Assembly (NCBI GenBank): GCA_017647225.1
Contig: JAGCLA010000020.1
Span: 1-64,000 of the forward strand
Reading direction: 5' to 3'
Length of the DNA: 64,000 nt
Origin: Bacteroidaceae bacterium
Lineage (GTDB): Bacteria; Bacteroidota; Bacteroidia; Bacteroidales; Bacteroidaceae
The notes beneath the pieces were generated by a model. That model was not told the DNA's origin. It worked only from the letters and a program-made list of their open reading frames with translations, and searched no databases. Shown one piece after another: positions 1-8,913 of this stretch. Each line of letters starts with the position of its first letter. Within the stretch, counting starts at the first letter, position 1. A program made the translations under genes and the position numbers.

Positions 1-1480
1 CAACAACGGCAGCGTGTGAAGTCATACCACCACGTGCTGTGAGGATACCCTGAGCTGCAGCCATACCTGCGAGGTCCTCAGGAGAAGTCTCGATGCGGAC
101 AAGGATTCCCTTCTCGCCATCCTCGTGCCACTTCTCAGCGTCGTCAGCGAAGAATACGATGCGACCTGTAGCAGCACCTGGAGATGCTGGAAGACCGTTT
201 GCGATAACCTTAGCCTTTGCAAGAGCAGCAGTGTCGAAGATTGGGTGGAGTAGCTCGTTGAGCTTCTCTGGCTCCATGCGTTTCAAAACTGTCTTGTCAT
301 CGATGATGCCGTCACGGTAGAGGTCCATTGCAATCTTAACCATCGCAGCACCTGTGCGCTTACCGTTACGTGTCTGCAAGAACCACATTTTGCCCTCCTG
401 TACGGTGAACTCCATGTCCTGCATATCTTTGTAGTGGTCCTCAAGGCGTGTCTGGATAGCGTCGAGCTCCTTGTAGATCTCTGGCATAGCCTCCTCCATT
501 GAAGGATACTTGCTTGCACGCTCCTCCTCGCTGATGTTCTGCAATGCAGCCCAACGCTGTGAACCGATCTTTGTAATCTGCTGTGGTGTGCGGATACCTG
601 CTACTACGTCCTCACCCTGTGCGTTGATAAGGTACTCACCATTGAAGAGGTTCTCACCTGTTGCAGCGTCACGAGAGAAGCATACACCAGTAGCTGAAGT
701 CTCACCCATGTTACCGAATACCATTGCCTGTACTGATACGGCTGTTCCCCACTCATCGGGAATTTTCTCCATACGACGGTAGAGGATAGCGCGCTCGTTG
801 TTCCAAGACTCGAATACAGCGCAAACAGCACCCCACAACTGCTCGTAAGCATCTGTTGGGAAGTCTTTGCCTGTCTGAGCCTTAACAGCTGCCTTGAATT
901 TAGCAACGAGGTCCTTCAATGCTGCTACGCTAAGGTCCTTGTCAAGAACAACACCCTGTTCTTCCTTAACCTTCTCGATGATAGCTTCGAATGGATCGAT
1001 TTCCTCTTTGCTTGTAGGTTTCATACCCAAAACAACGTCACCGTACATCTGTACGAAACGGCGGTAAGAGTCCCAAGCGAACTTCTCGTTACCGGTCTTC
1101 TTTGCAAGACCTTCTACAACGATGTCATTAAGACCAAGGTTGAGGATTGTGTCCATCATACCGGGCATTGAAGCGCGAGCACCTGAACGAACTGAAACCA
1201 ACAATGGGTTTGTCGGGTCACCGAAAGTAGAGTTCATCAAATTTTCGATGTTCTTTACTGCGGCCTGAACTTCTGCCTTGAGAAGTTCGATGACTTTCTC
1301 TCTGCCAAGGCTGTAGTACTCACCACAAACCTCAGTAGTAATGGTAAATCCGGGAGGAACAGGGATACCGATAAGGTTCATTTCTGCCAAGTTGGCACCT
1401 TTACCTCCTAACAAATTTCTCATTGACGCATTACCTTCAGCAAGACCGTTACCAAAGGTATAGACTCTTTTGTCTGCCAT
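1..1480 (-). CDS. ppdK: Pyruvate, phosphate dikinase (N-terminal 493 residues; gene runs off the window start)
   Basis: The enzyme interconverts pyruvate, ATP and phosphate with phosphoenolpyruvate, AMP and pyrophosphate in the cytoplasm. The reading frame is open on the minus strand from the ATG at 1478-1480 to the first base of the window, so only the N-terminal part (nucleotide-binding domain) is present. The start reads [12 protein letters not shown], followed by a Gly-rich loop ([12 protein letters not shown]) and then the stretch [20 protein letters not shown], both highly typical of PPDK. The catalytic His domain and the PEP-binding barrel lie outside the window. In anaerobes with PPi-dependent glycolysis this enzyme pairs with a PPi-phosphofructokinase, and one is present here at 61043-62689. 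A -7 box lies about 95 bases upstream of the start. The assignment is secure. Confidence 0.95.
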   Translation of the reverse strand, partial: MADKRVYTFGNGLAEGNASMRNLLGGKGANLAEMNLIGIPVPPGFTITTEVCGEYYSLGREKVIELLKAEVQAAVKNIENLMNSTFGDPTNPLLVSVRSGARASMPGMMDTILNLGLNDIVVEGLAKKTGNEKFAWDSYRRFVQMYGDVVLGMKPTSKEEIDPFEAIIEKVKEEQGVVLDKDLSVAALKDLVAKFKAAVKAQTGKDFPTDAYEQLWGAVCAVFESWNNERAILYRRMEKIPDEWGTAVSVQAMVFGNMGETSATGVCFSRDAATGENLFNGEYLINAQGEDVVAGIRTPQQITKIGSQRWAALQNISEEERASKYPSMEEAMPEIYKELDAIQTRLEDHYKDMQDMEFTVQEGKMWFLQTRNGKRTGAAMVKIAMDLYRDGIIDDKTVLKRMEPEKLNELLHPIFDTAALAKAKVIANGLPASPGAATGRIVFFADDAEKWHEDGEKGILVRIETSPEDLAGMAAAQGILTARGGMTSHAAVV

Positions 1481-1574
1481 AAATTTTTGAGTTTATTGTT
1501 TGTTGATAAATAAAAAATGTTTTTTAACTTTCACATAGTCGAGGCTCACTTTTGGGGAGCACCCAACTAATTTG

Positions 1575-1582
1575 CAAATATA
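1575..1582 (-). promoter_or_regulatory. Candidate -7 box for ppdK
   Basis: On the minus strand this reads TATATTTG, an exact match to the Bacteroidota TAnnTTTG element. It sits about 95 nt upstream of the ppdK ATG. No convincing -33 TTTG is seen at the right distance. Confidence 0.5.
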
Positions 1583-1686
1583 AGAAAAATGTTTGTATCG
1601 CGAAATTTATAATAGGAAATATCACATAATAAATTAAAAATTTTAAGTTCGTATGTCAAATGTACGATTTATCGGGATTTTAGATG

Positions 1687-1694
1687 TATCTTCG
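1687..1694 (+). promoter_or_regulatory. Candidate -7 box (TATCTTCG) for rlmD
   Basis: This is the common TATCTTCG variant of the Bacteroidota -7 element, 74 nt upstream of the rlmD start. A hairpin followed by TTTTG lies between it and the start codon. Confidence 0.5.
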
Positions 1695-1712
1695 CGTAGA
1701 ATTTTATAATAT

Positions 1713-1744
1713 GCACCACTTTGCACTCGCGTGGTGGTGCTTTT
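1713..1744 (+). promoter_or_regulatory. Hairpin with short U-run in the rlmD leader
   Basis: GCACCAC (1713-1719) pairs with GTGGTGC (1734-1740), and TTTT follows at once. The hairpin lies between the putative promoter and the start codon at 1768, so it could act as an attenuator or simply shape the 5' UTR. The U-run is short, so it would be a weak terminator. Confidence 0.35.
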
Positions 1745-1767
1745 GATTGGAAAACCCTGTTTACATA

Positions 1768-3195
1768 ATGGCAAAGAAGAAAAAAGAGTTGCCGCTTCTT
1801 GAGCGGATAGAGATTACGGGTGTAGCGGCTGAAGGCAAGGCGTTGGCGCGTGTGAACGATCTTGTTGTGTTTGTTCCCTATGTGGTGCCCGGTGATGTGG
1901 CCGATCTTCAGGTTAGACGTAAAAAACACAGTTATGCCGAGGCGGAAGCTGTGAAAATTCATGAATACTCGACAGAGAGGGCAGAGCCTTTCTGTAAGCA
2001 TTACGGCATATGCGGCGGTTGCAAATGGCAATGCCTTGCGTATGAACACCAGATAAAATATAAGCAACAGCAGGTTGTCGATGCCTTGACACGTATTGGA
2101 AAGGTTGAGCTGCCTCCTGTAACACCTATTCTCGGTTCGGAGCAGACACGTGAATACCGAAACAAACTTGAATTTACTTTCAGCAACAAGCGCTGGCTTA
2201 CATGGGAAGAGGTTGAAGCAGGGACCAAATACGACAATATGAACGCTCTTGGTTTCCATATCCCCGGTGCGTTTGACAAGGTGCTTGATATTGAAGAGTG
2301 TCATCTTATGCAGGGTCTGAACAACCGTTTGCGTAACGGTATTCGTGAGTTCGCACAAAAAGAGGGTATTCCGTTCTATGACCTTCGTTCTCATTCGGGA
2401 GTGCTCCGAAGCATGATGATACGCACCTCGACAACAGGTGAAGTCATGCTGTTATTGCAGGCGAGGGTAGAGTGCGAAAACGATAAATTGCAGTTGGAAA
2501 AAACTTTACAATTTGTTGCTGATGAATTCCCTGAAGTTACATCTTTGCTTTATGTCGTAAACAATAAGTGCAACGATACTTTTGGCGATCTTGAGGTGGT
2601 TACATTCAAGGGAACCGATGTCATATACGAGGAGATGGAAGGCTTGCGTTTTAAGGTCGGCCCTAAATCGTTCTATCAGACTAACAGCAGACAGGCTTAC
2701 AACCTCTATAAGGTTACTCGCGATTTCGCGCAGCTGACAGGTGGTGAGGTTGTGTATGACCTATATACCGGTACAGGTACAATTGCGAACTTTGTCGCTT
2801 CCAAGGCGAAAAAGGTTGTCGGTATCGAGTATGTAGAGGACGCTATCATCGATGCGCGTGTCAATGCCGAATTGAATGGTTTTGATAACCTCACATTCTT
2901 TGCCGGTGACATGAAGGATATACTTACACGCGATTTTATCAACGAGCACGGTCGTCCCGATGTGATAATAACCGACCCACCGCGTGCCGGCATGCATGAG
3001 GACGTTGTTGATACAATTCTTTTTGCCGCTCCTCGCCGCATAGTGTATGTAAGCTGTAATCCTGCGACTCAGGCACGTGATTTGCAATTGCTTGACCGTG
3101 ACTATAAGGTCGTGGCTGTCCAGCCGGTTGATATGTTCCCTCATACACATCATGTCGAGAATGTAGTGTTGCTTGAACGAAGAGATAACGAATAA
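1768..3195 (+). CDS. rlmD: 23S rRNA (uracil-5-)-methyltransferase, RlmD/RumA family
   Basis: This is an S-adenosylmethionine-dependent enzyme that makes 5-methyluridine in 23S rRNA. An N-terminal TRAM-like RNA-binding region (residues about 8-65) is followed by a [4Fe-4S] cysteine cluster in CKHYGICGGCKWQC. The C-terminal Rossmann methyltransferase has the motif DLYTGTGTIANF, the catalytic DPPRAG stretch, and the nucleophilic Cys in YVSCNPATQARDL. It is 475 residues long. The frame stays open upstream to a TTG at 1747, but ATG 1768, giving MAKKKKELP, is the natural start. Bacteria often have several RlmCD paralogues, so the exact target uridine (U1939-type or another) is not proven. Confidence 0.88.
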   Translation: MAKKKKELPLLERIEITGVAAEGKALARVNDLVVFVPYVVPGDVADLQVRRKKHSYAEAEAVKIHEYSTERAEPFCKHYGICGGCKWQCLAYEHQIKYKQQQVVDALTRIGKVELPPVTPILGSEQTREYRNKLEFTFSNKRWLTWEEVEAGTKYDNMNALGFHIPGAFDKVLDIEECHLMQGLNNRLRNGIREFAQKEGIPFYDLRSHSGVLRSMMIRTSTTGEVMLLLQARVECENDKLQLEKTLQFVADEFPEVTSLLYVVNNKCNDTFGDLEVVTFKGTDVIYEEMEGLRFKVGPKSFYQTNSRQAYNLYKVTRDFAQLTGGEVVYDLYTGTGTIANFVASKAKKVVGIEYVEDAIIDARVNAELNGFDNLTFFAGDMKDILTRDFINEHGRPDVIITDPPRAGMHEDVVDTILFAAPRRIVYVSCNPATQARDLQLLDRDYKVVAVQPVDMFPHTHHVENVVLLERRDNE

Positions 3196-3209
3196 CAGAA
3201 TTTAGGTTT

Positions 3210-4097
3210 ATGCGTAAAAATATAAAAACTCTTTTGACTTTTAATGTCACAAAGGAGGCTTTGCTTATAGATTTTATAATGGAGAAGATGCATGGTATCA
3301 GCCGAAACCGTGCAAAGGCTTTGATATCGAATCGTGTCGTTCTTGTCAATAATGCGATAACCACCCATCCTTTGGCAGAACTGCTACCCGGGCAGGTTGT
3401 GCAGCTTGACCGTTCCAAACATAAGAAATCGTTCAACAGCAAGGATTTGGATATCGTTTATGAGGATCCATATCTCTTGATTATAGATAAACACCCCGGT
3501 GTTCTCTCAATGAGCAACAATACACGTCAGTTGACAGTGCAGGCCGTGCTTAACCGCTATCTGGAAAAGGGTGGCGGAAGAAACACTTCGCATCTTGTCC
3601 ATAGACTTGACCGCGACACTTCAGGTCTTATGGTTTATGCCAAGGATGTGCAGACACAGCAGTCGTTCATAAATGGCTGGCAGGAGCTTGTTACCGACCG
3701 TCGTTATGTGGCTCTTGTTGAGGGCGAGCTTGAAAAACCGAGTGGTTGTATCCGTTCATGGCTTACCGAGGATAAACGATTTATAACTCATTCAAGTCCA
3801 ACGGATAACGGTGGTAAATATGCAGTGACACATTATAATGTTTTAACTTCTTCGAATGGCTATTCGCTCGTTGAATGTGTGCTTGAAACAGGACGTAAGA
3901 ACCAGATTCGTGTGCATATGGCGGAGCTTGGTCATCCTGTGGTGGGCGATGCCAAGTATGGAAGTAAAAGTGATGTTATAAGACGCTTGGGATTGCACGC
4001 ATATATGCTCTGTTTCATTCATCCTGTAACAGGAAAACGTCTTCGTTTTGAGACTCCTGTTCCTGCGAGCTTTGAAAAATGTCTTAACGGTAAATAA
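3210..4097 (+). CDS. RluA-family pseudouridine synthase
   Basis: It isomerises specific uridines in rRNA or tRNA to pseudouridine. An S4-type RNA-binding segment occupies residues about 15-65, and the catalytic core carries HRLDRDTSGLMVYAKD with the conserved catalytic Asp. The later RLU motif ETGRKNQIRVHMAELGHPV is also intact. It is 295 residues long, usual for the family. It lies 14 nt after rlmD, so the two rRNA-modification genes are probably co-transcribed. A second family member (rluD) is at 58443. Sequence alone does not tell which uridine this copy modifies. Confidence 0.87.
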   Translation: MRKNIKTLLTFNVTKEALLIDFIMEKMHGISRNRAKALISNRVVLVNNAITTHPLAELLPGQVVQLDRSKHKKSFNSKDLDIVYEDPYLLIIDKHPGVLSMSNNTRQLTVQAVLNRYLEKGGGRNTSHLVHRLDRDTSGLMVYAKDVQTQQSFINGWQELVTDRRYVALVEGELEKPSGCIRSWLTEDKRFITHSSPTDNGGKYAVTHYNVLTSSNGYSLVECVLETGRKNQIRVHMAELGHPVVGDAKYGSKSDVIRRLGLHAYMLCFIHPVTGKRLRFETPVPASFEKCLNGK

Positions 4098-4579
4098 TGG
4101 TGTTGCGGAAAATTGTTCTTCTTTTGTTGTTTGTGATGCCGGTGCTTTTTGCTTCGGCTCAAAGCAATGTGGCTGTAAGGTCGTATAAGAAAATTTCGTC
4201 GGATACGCTACGTGTAAAAGAAGCGGCAACAACATCTGAAGCCAAGGTAGAAAAGCATAGCTCGGCTACCGCGCAAAAGAGTGCGGCGGTTGTAAAATCA
4301 ACCAAGGTCGATTCGTTGTCATACCTGGCGCCGTCCTATCGTTTGGGCGAGCGTGTGATAATGCCGGGTGACAGTGGACGCGATGTGCGTTCTGTTGCGA
4401 AAATTTTGGTAAATAAAATTTATATTGACGAATCGGAACTTAAATATACCGCAGATGGTGGAGTCGTCTATGAAGGCCGACTTGTAAAAGCGGTCAAGCA
4501 TTTTCAGGAGTTCAATGATTTATATCCTGACGGCATTATAGGATACGAGGTCGTCAAGGCATTGCGTAAGAGAAAATAA
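4097..4579 (+). CDS. Secreted peptidoglycan-binding-domain protein
   Basis: This is a 160-residue exported protein. A hydrophobic signal peptide (residues 1-21, ending in FASAQ) is followed by an Ala/Ser/Lys-rich linker. A C-terminal PG_binding_1-like domain runs from about residue 80 to the end, with the pattern GDSGRDVRSVAKIL and AVKHFQEFNDLYPDGIIGYE. It probably binds cell-wall glycan in the periplasm and has no visible catalytic domain. The start codon overlaps the stop of the pseudouridine synthase gene by one base, so the two are translationally coupled. A strong bidirectional terminator follows directly. Confidence 0.7.
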   Translation: MVLRKIVLLLLFVMPVLFASAQSNVAVRSYKKISSDTLRVKEAATTSEAKVEKHSSATAQKSAAVVKSTKVDSLSYLAPSYRLGERVIMPGDSGRDVRSVAKILVNKIYIDESELKYTADGGVVYEGRLVKAVKHFQEFNDLYPDGIIGYEVVKALRKRK

Positions 4580-4606
4580 AAAACAGCCAAAATTGGCTGT
4601 TTTTTA
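4579..4606. terminator. Bidirectional intrinsic terminator
   Basis: ACAGCCAA pairs with TTGGCTGT. The stem is flanked by an A-run on the left and a T-run on the right, so it can stop both the rlmD operon and the convergent gene at 4611. Confidence 0.8.
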
Positions 4607-4610
4607 TTTG

Positions 4611-4982
4611 TTATTCAGGGTTGTTGGCGTAATACTCATTCCACTCTTCAAGGACTTTCTGCCAGTCAACGGCCTCGCCGTCGGCAATGGCTTCGGCTTG
4701 TGTGAGTGCCTCGTCGTGCAGTTTCTTTTCGGCATGACGCAGCTTCATGGCTTCAATTGTGGCTTCGTCAAGAACGTGTATTCTGCCACGTCGTATGCAT
4801 TCGTCTATGTCTGCAGGCCCGAAAGCCTTGCCCTGTATGTTGAAATCGGAAATGTTGAATTCGAAAACGGTGCGCAATGTGTGTCTTACCATTTTCTGCT
4901 GTGCGCGGTTGCCGGCCATTTTTCTACCGAGCAATTTGCGTATGATGTTTATCTCGCGTTGTGAGAATTTCTTTCTTCCCAT
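4611..4982 (-). CDS. Conserved hypothetical protein, 123 residues
   Basis: I do not recognise a named domain. The protein is charged and mostly helical, with no signal peptide or membrane segment. It begins MGRKKFSQREINIIRKLLG, which resembles a short DNA- or RNA-binding helix pair, and ends with an acidic helix (EEWNEYYANNPE). It ends next to the shared terminator at 4579-4606 and lies 9 nt downstream of the nuclease gene, so it probably shares that transcript. The frame is well supported by length, codon use and tight spacing, but the function is unknown. Confidence 0.65.
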   Translation of the reverse strand: MGRKKFSQREINIIRKLLGRKMAGNRAQQKMVRHTLRTVFEFNISDFNIQGKAFGPADIDECIRRGRIHVLDEATIEAMKLRHAEKKLHDEALTQAEAIADGEAVDWQKVLEEWNEYYANNPE

Positions 4983-4991
4983 AGCTTGTTA

Positions 4992-5882
4992 CTATTTATT
5001 CAAATCTATGTAGTTGGTAAGGTCGGGCCATTTTGCAGGGATATATATCCTTTCTACAACGTCTTCGACCTGGTCGGGTATGTTGCAGAAAAAGTCAATG
5101 CCCGTAAAGTTTTCAAGGTGGTCGATTGAGCACACCTGTGTCTTGCTGTATCCGTCAACGTGCTCGAACAATAACCCTATGGCTTGGTATTTGTTCGCTT
5201 TCAGACTTAGGACTGCCATAAAGTAATGGTTCGGTACGGTAGGGCAGGTGCCGACAGTGCGGTATTCTCCTTCTCTGATTGTAGCTCCTTTTACAACATA
5301 CAGTGTGTCGCAGAAATTGGACGAGCGTCCCCAGCTGTTTCGGACAACGCCTTCGCAGTCAAGCCATGCGCCGGAATTGAAATCGTAGTGCATGGGTGAT
5401 ATGTTGCTGTAATAGAAGGTCTGCTCGTTGGCATCTTTTGAATAAACCCTGTCTTCTGAGGCTACTATGTGTCCTCGTGCAAAGCCATTGCCGTTGATTT
5501 GGCTTTTTGTCATTTCAACTGTTTCGGGAAATTCGGGTGTCTTCTGGAACGGGTCGCCTTTCCACTCGGTTTGCTTCCAGTCGTTGCGCGACCAGTTCTT
5601 CTCTCTGTTGCCTGGGTTGAATGTGAATGCTGTCCAGCGGCAGTGTCTGCGTTTCTGGTTCTGTGAAATGCTGTACGTGATGCTCTCTTTGCCGTTTACG
5701 TTTGTAGTGTGTGTCAGGAAAATGTCATCATTTGACAAAGCGGGTATCTCAATGCGTCGGGCATATTTGTGTGTGCTTTTGTTCGCATTGATATTCTCCT
5801 GCGTGCCTCCGTCCTGTTCTGAATGGTGGTTGCATGCGGTTATGGCTATGATGATGGCAAAAAGTACAGATATTTTTTTCAT
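4992..5882 (-). CDS. DNA/RNA non-specific endonuclease (NUC1 family), predicted lipoprotein
   Basis: This nuclease of the beta-beta-alpha-metal superfamily degrades DNA and RNA. I chose ATG 5882 because it gives a lipoprotein signal (MKKISVLFAIIIAITAC), whereas the longer frame to 5945 begins inside the upstream terminator region. The catalytic motif appears as FARGHIVASEDR. The usual DRGH is ARGH here, but the catalytic His and the downstream Asn region (FYYSNISPM) are kept. It is 296 residues long. The location is probably the outer membrane or periplasm, for nucleic acid scavenging. The loss of the Asp in DRGH is worth noting but occurs in some relatives. Confidence 0.82.
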   Translation of the reverse strand: MKKISVLFAIIIAITACNHHSEQDGGTQENINANKSTHKYARRIEIPALSNDDIFLTHTTNVNGKESITYSISQNQKRRHCRWTAFTFNPGNREKNWSRNDWKQTEWKGDPFQKTPEFPETVEMTKSQINGNGFARGHIVASEDRVYSKDANEQTFYYSNISPMHYDFNSGAWLDCEGVVRNSWGRSSNFCDTLYVVKGATIREGEYRTVGTCPTVPNHYFMAVLSLKANKYQAIGLLFEHVDGYSKTQVCSIDHLENFTGIDFFCNIPDQVEDVVERIYIPAKWPDLTNYIDLNK

Positions 5883-5921
5883 GTAATTGTTTGGCAACGG
5901 CGGGAGCTCGTTTATTGGCAT

Positions 5922-5948
5922 AAAAAAAGGTGTACCTTGATACACCTT
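5922..5948 (-). terminator. Intrinsic terminator downstream of rpmE2
   Basis: AAGGTGTA (5927-5934) pairs with TACACCTT (5941-5948). Read on the minus strand the stem is followed by a run of seven T. It lies just after the L31 stop codon. Confidence 0.78.
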
Positions 5949-5969
5949 CTTTTATATTTTTAAGTTCAA

Positions 5970-6224
5970 TTACTTCTTCAAAGTCTTACCGTAACGGCTC
6001 ATGAACTTATCTACGCGACCTGCTGTATCGACAAGTTTAGCCTTACCTGTGTAGAATGGGTGAGAAGTGTTTGAAATTTCGAGTTTTACCAATGGATAGG
6101 TTTCACCTTCGAATTCGATAGTCTCTTTAGTGTTGCATGTTGACTGTGATAGGAAACAGTCGCCGTTTGACATGTCCTTGAATACAACCGGACGATAAGC
6201 TGCGGGATGGATGTCTTTTTTCAT
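5970..6224 (-). CDS. rpmE2: 50S ribosomal protein L31, type B
   Basis: This is an 84-residue ribosomal protein with the type B start [20 protein letters not shown]. The Zn-binding CxxC of type A L31 is absent, and the family end ([19 protein letters not shown]) is present. It is a single-gene transcript with its own terminator. The assignment is secure. Confidence 0.95.
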   Translation of the reverse strand: MKKDIHPAAYRPVVFKDMSNGDCFLSQSTCNTKETIEFEGETYPLVKLEISNTSHPFYTGKAKLVDTAGRVDKFMSRYGKTLKK

Positions 6225-6369
6225 TGTTTCTTATTATTATTAAATTCTTTATATGCCGTTAGCAAAAAGTGCTGTATATAGGCTTTCGGAGCGCAAAGGT
6301 AGTAAATCTTTTTTATGTTACAAAATCTTTGCGCCTAAAAAATAAATAAAATACGCTATTGTCCAATCT

Positions 6370-7551
6370 TTATTCTACGTAAAGAACCAGACCTTTCAGG
6401 TATTCGCCTTCTGGGTGGTAGATGTTTACGGGGTGGTCGGCAGGCTGTGTCAGCTGGTGCAGTATGCGTACATTGCGTTTTGCTATGGCTGCGGCTGTGA
6501 ATACTGCTGTGCGGAAATTCTCCTTGCTTACTACCTGTGAACATGAGAATGTGAACAATATACCTCCCGGCTGTATCTTTTCGATAGCTTTTGCGTTCAG
6601 TCTGCGGTAGCCTATGAGCGCGTTTCTCAATGAATCGCGGTGTTTGGCGAATGCAGGTGGGTCAAGTATTATAAGGTTGTAATTGTTTCCCATGCGGTCG
6701 AGGAAATCAAAAGCGTCCTCGGCGTATGCTGTGTGGCGCTTGTCGCCTGGGAAGTTTATCTCGACATTGGCATTTGTAAGGTCAATGGCTTTTGATGAAC
6801 TGTCAACTGAGTGGACAATCTCTGCGCCACCGCGTAGTGCGTAGATTGAGAAACCACCGGTGTAGCAGAACATGTTGAGCAGCTTTCGGCCTTTTGCATA
6901 TTTCTCAAGCAATGAGCGGTTTTCGCGCTGGTCAACAAAGAATCCGGTCTTTTGTCCGCGCAACCAATCGATGTGGAATTTTAATCCGTATTCGGTTGAA
7001 ATGTTGCTTGCATTGCCACCCATTATGTAGCCGTTGTCCTTGTTGATGTCGGCCTTGTAGGGGAGTGTGGTATCCGATTTGTAATAGATGTTCTTTATTT
7101 TGTCGCCGAGAATCTCTTTTAGTGCATCGGCTATCTGCATGCGGCTTACGTGCATACCTACGCTGTGTGCTTGCATTACAGCTGTGTCGCCATATATGTC
7201 GATGATGAGTCCGGGAAGGTTGTCGCCTTCGCCATGAACAAGGCGGTAGGTGTTGTTGTCCTCGCGTGAAGATATGCCTGTGCGCTCGCGCAGGTCATAG
7301 GCTGTTGCGATGCGTCTGTTCCAGAACTCCTGGTTGATGGGCTCGTCGTTGAATGTGAGCACTCGTACGGCAATACTGCCTACCTGTACGTGTCCGCGCG
7401 CAATGAAACGGCGGTCGTTTGTATATACTGTAACAACATCGCCCTCTTCGGGTTGTCCGTCAATTCGTTGTATTGCTCCTGAAAAAATCCAGGGGTGGAA
7501 ACGTTGTAGTGACTCTTCTTTTCCTCGTTTCAGTATAACGGTTTTCTCCAT
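6370..7551 (-). CDS. rlmI: Class I SAM-dependent rRNA methyltransferase, RlmI (YccW) family
   Basis: The family founder makes 5-methylcytosine at C1962 of 23S rRNA. An N-terminal PUA domain (residues about 1-75, with RFHPWIFSGAI) is followed by the family's middle domain and a Rossmann methyltransferase. Visible motifs are LLNMFCYTGGFSIYALRGGA for SAM binding, DPPAFAKH, and the catalytic-loop Cys in FTFSCSQVVSKENF. It is 393 residues long, the usual length. Only one base separates it from the exonuclease gene upstream, so the two form an operon with the DUF5063 gene. Target specificity is inferred from family membership. Confidence 0.85.
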   Translation of the reverse strand: MEKTVILKRGKEESLQRFHPWIFSGAIQRIDGQPEEGDVVTVYTNDRRFIARGHVQVGSIAVRVLTFNDEPINQEFWNRRIATAYDLRERTGISSREDNNTYRLVHGEGDNLPGLIIDIYGDTAVMQAHSVGMHVSRMQIADALKEILGDKIKNIYYKSDTTLPYKADINKDNGYIMGGNASNISTEYGLKFHIDWLRGQKTGFFVDQRENRSLLEKYAKGRKLLNMFCYTGGFSIYALRGGAEIVHSVDSSSKAIDLTNANVEINFPGDKRHTAYAEDAFDFLDRMGNNYNLIILDPPAFAKHRDSLRNALIGYRRLNAKAIEKIQPGGILFTFSCSQVVSKENFRTAVFTAAAIAKRNVRILHQLTQPADHPVNIYHPEGEYLKGLVLYVE

Positions 7552-7552
7552 G

Positions 7553-8140
7553 TTATTTTTGATTGTTTTGTTTCAATTCGTTATAGATGTTCAGGCACGC
7601 CCACGCGTCTGTAGCTGCGTATTGTTTCTGTTTGTCTGTCAATACGTCGTTTTCCCAGTTGGTCAGTTGCTGGCTTTTTGATATGCGCTGACCGAATATT
7701 ATCGCATATATCTTTTGCAGGCTCATCTCTTCGATGCCGAACTCTTTCACATGTTTCTGCAAGTCGAAGAAACCGCCGGCTTTGAATTTTCTGCGTTTGC
7801 TCAGTGCCTGATAGTCGTCGTGCAACGATATGCCCACCTTTGTTATATTCGTGTCTTCAAGTAAGGAAATCAGCGAATCGGGCATTTCCACACGGTTCAG
7901 ACGGATAAGGAAACAGGTGTCGGCTGTCGATAGCTGAATGAGCGAAACGTTGTAGTGTACTCCTTTGCGGAATGACGGGCGTGTTTCGGTGTCTATTCCC
8001 AATACCTTCTCCTTTGACAGGGCTTTGACGGCTTTGTCGGTGTCGGCGACGGTGTCAATTGTTATTATGCGGCCTTCAAAAGCGATTGTCGGCATGGTGC
8101 TTATCTCGCTCTTTTCGATATGTGCACTGTAATTATTCAT
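7553..8140 (-). CDS. 3'-5' exonuclease domain protein (RNase D-like, DEDDy)
   Basis: This is a 195-residue stand-alone DnaQ-superfamily exonuclease. The metal-binding acidic residues are visible: D-x-E in VLGIDTETRPS, the second Asp in SLHDDYQAL, and the Tyr/Asp pair in YAATDAWACLNIY. There is no HRDC domain, so it is not a full-length RNase D. I chose ATG 8140 (MNNYSAHIEK) because the longer frame extends into the preceding gene. The first 8 bases overlap the end of the DUF5063 gene, indicating translational coupling. Its substrate is unknown; RNA 3'-end trimming is likely from the family. Confidence 0.82.
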   Translation of the reverse strand: MNNYSAHIEKSEISTMPTIAFEGRIITIDTVADTDKAVKALSKEKVLGIDTETRPSFRKGVHYNVSLIQLSTADTCFLIRLNRVEMPDSLISLLEDTNITKVGISLHDDYQALSKRRKFKAGGFFDLQKHVKEFGIEEMSLQKIYAIIFGQRISKSQQLTNWENDVLTDKQKQYAATDAWACLNIYNELKQNNQK

Positions 8141-8678
8141 TATCCTCCTCTTCTTCTTCGTCAAGGTTTGTGCTGTATCTGATATCGTGCAATGCGCGCA
8201 GTGTGTTGACAAGTGTCTGTCCCCAGTATTGACGGAAATGCTCGTTGCATTCAATTATTGCGTCGTGCATTGTTTCGTTTATGCCAAGCTGGAAAAGGCA
8301 TACGAAATTCTTTACGTCCTGATATATGTCGGCAAGGTCTTCCGAAATGCTTTTTGTTACAGGTGTGTCGCTGTACTTCATTTCGGCTACGAAAACATCG
8401 AGGTATGAATCCTTGTCGGCGAGAAGGTCGAAGATTGTCATGCGGAGCACTTCGTAACTGTCTTCGGTTACGAAATCTTCCATGTCTTCGTCGTTTATCA
8501 TATCCTCTTCGGGCAGCATCTGCGCCTTGATATACAAAAGAGGCAGCAACTTGAGCAAGGTTTCTACAAACTCCTTGCGCGAATGTTCGTTTGTGCGTTC
8601 AAGGTATGCGCAGAATTCTGCGGCAACCGTAACGAACTCGACGGTGTTCCTTGAAAAAACTATATCTTCTTTTTCCAT
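8133..8678 (-). CDS. DUF5063 domain-containing protein
   Basis: This is a 181-residue acidic, mostly helical cytoplasmic protein. The N-terminal region resembles DUF5063 proteins of Bacteroidales (pattern TVEFVTVAAEFCAYLE, then ETLLKLLPLLYIKAQMLPE). It has no signal peptide and ends in a Glu/Asp tail. It is the first gene of an operon with the exonuclease and RlmI-family genes, an arrangement I believe is conserved in Bacteroidales. The function is unknown; the context suggests RNA metabolism. A TATATTTG box lies about 35 nt upstream. Confidence 0.75.
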   Translation of the reverse strand: MEKEDIVFSRNTVEFVTVAAEFCAYLERTNEHSRKEFVETLLKLLPLLYIKAQMLPEEDMINDEDMEDFVTEDSYEVLRMTIFDLLADKDSYLDVFVAEMKYSDTPVTKSISEDLADIYQDVKNFVCLFQLGINETMHDAIIECNEHFRQYWGQTLVNTLRALHDIRYSTNLDEEEEEDNE

Positions 8679-8711
8679 GTATCAGAGGTGTCGCTTTTTT
8701 ATTTTTGCTTG

Positions 8712-8719
8712 CAAATATA
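8712..8719 (-). promoter_or_regulatory. -7 box for the DUF5063-exonuclease-RlmI operon
   Basis: The minus strand reads TATATTTG, a full match to TAnnTTTG, 34 nt upstream of the ATG at 8678. Confidence 0.55.
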
Positions 8720-8846
8720 GTGAAAATAGGGATATGAAGGACATGCTTGTGGGCTTTTTCTTTCGGGTTGGCAATCCAATATGTGTTTTTGGTATAAAAT
8801 GTGTGAAAATAGCTACGTCGGCTGGTGAATATTTCCGAAAATTTTG

Positions 8847-8854
8847 TATCTTCG
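8847..8854 (+). promoter_or_regulatory. -7 box (TATCTTCG) for ftsK
   Basis: TATCTTCG lies in the short divergent region. A transcription start near 8860 would place the ftsK start at 8899 or 8914, and it argues against the longer upstream frame. Confidence 0.55.
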
Positions 8855-8913
8855 CAAATATGAATTTTCCAAACCTTGCTGTTAAGGCAAGGGGTAAAAT
8901 GAAAAACGCATTT

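Noticed and set aside
8482..8913. Upstream extension of ftsK
   Set aside because: It covers the divergent promoters and the antisense of the DUF5063 gene.
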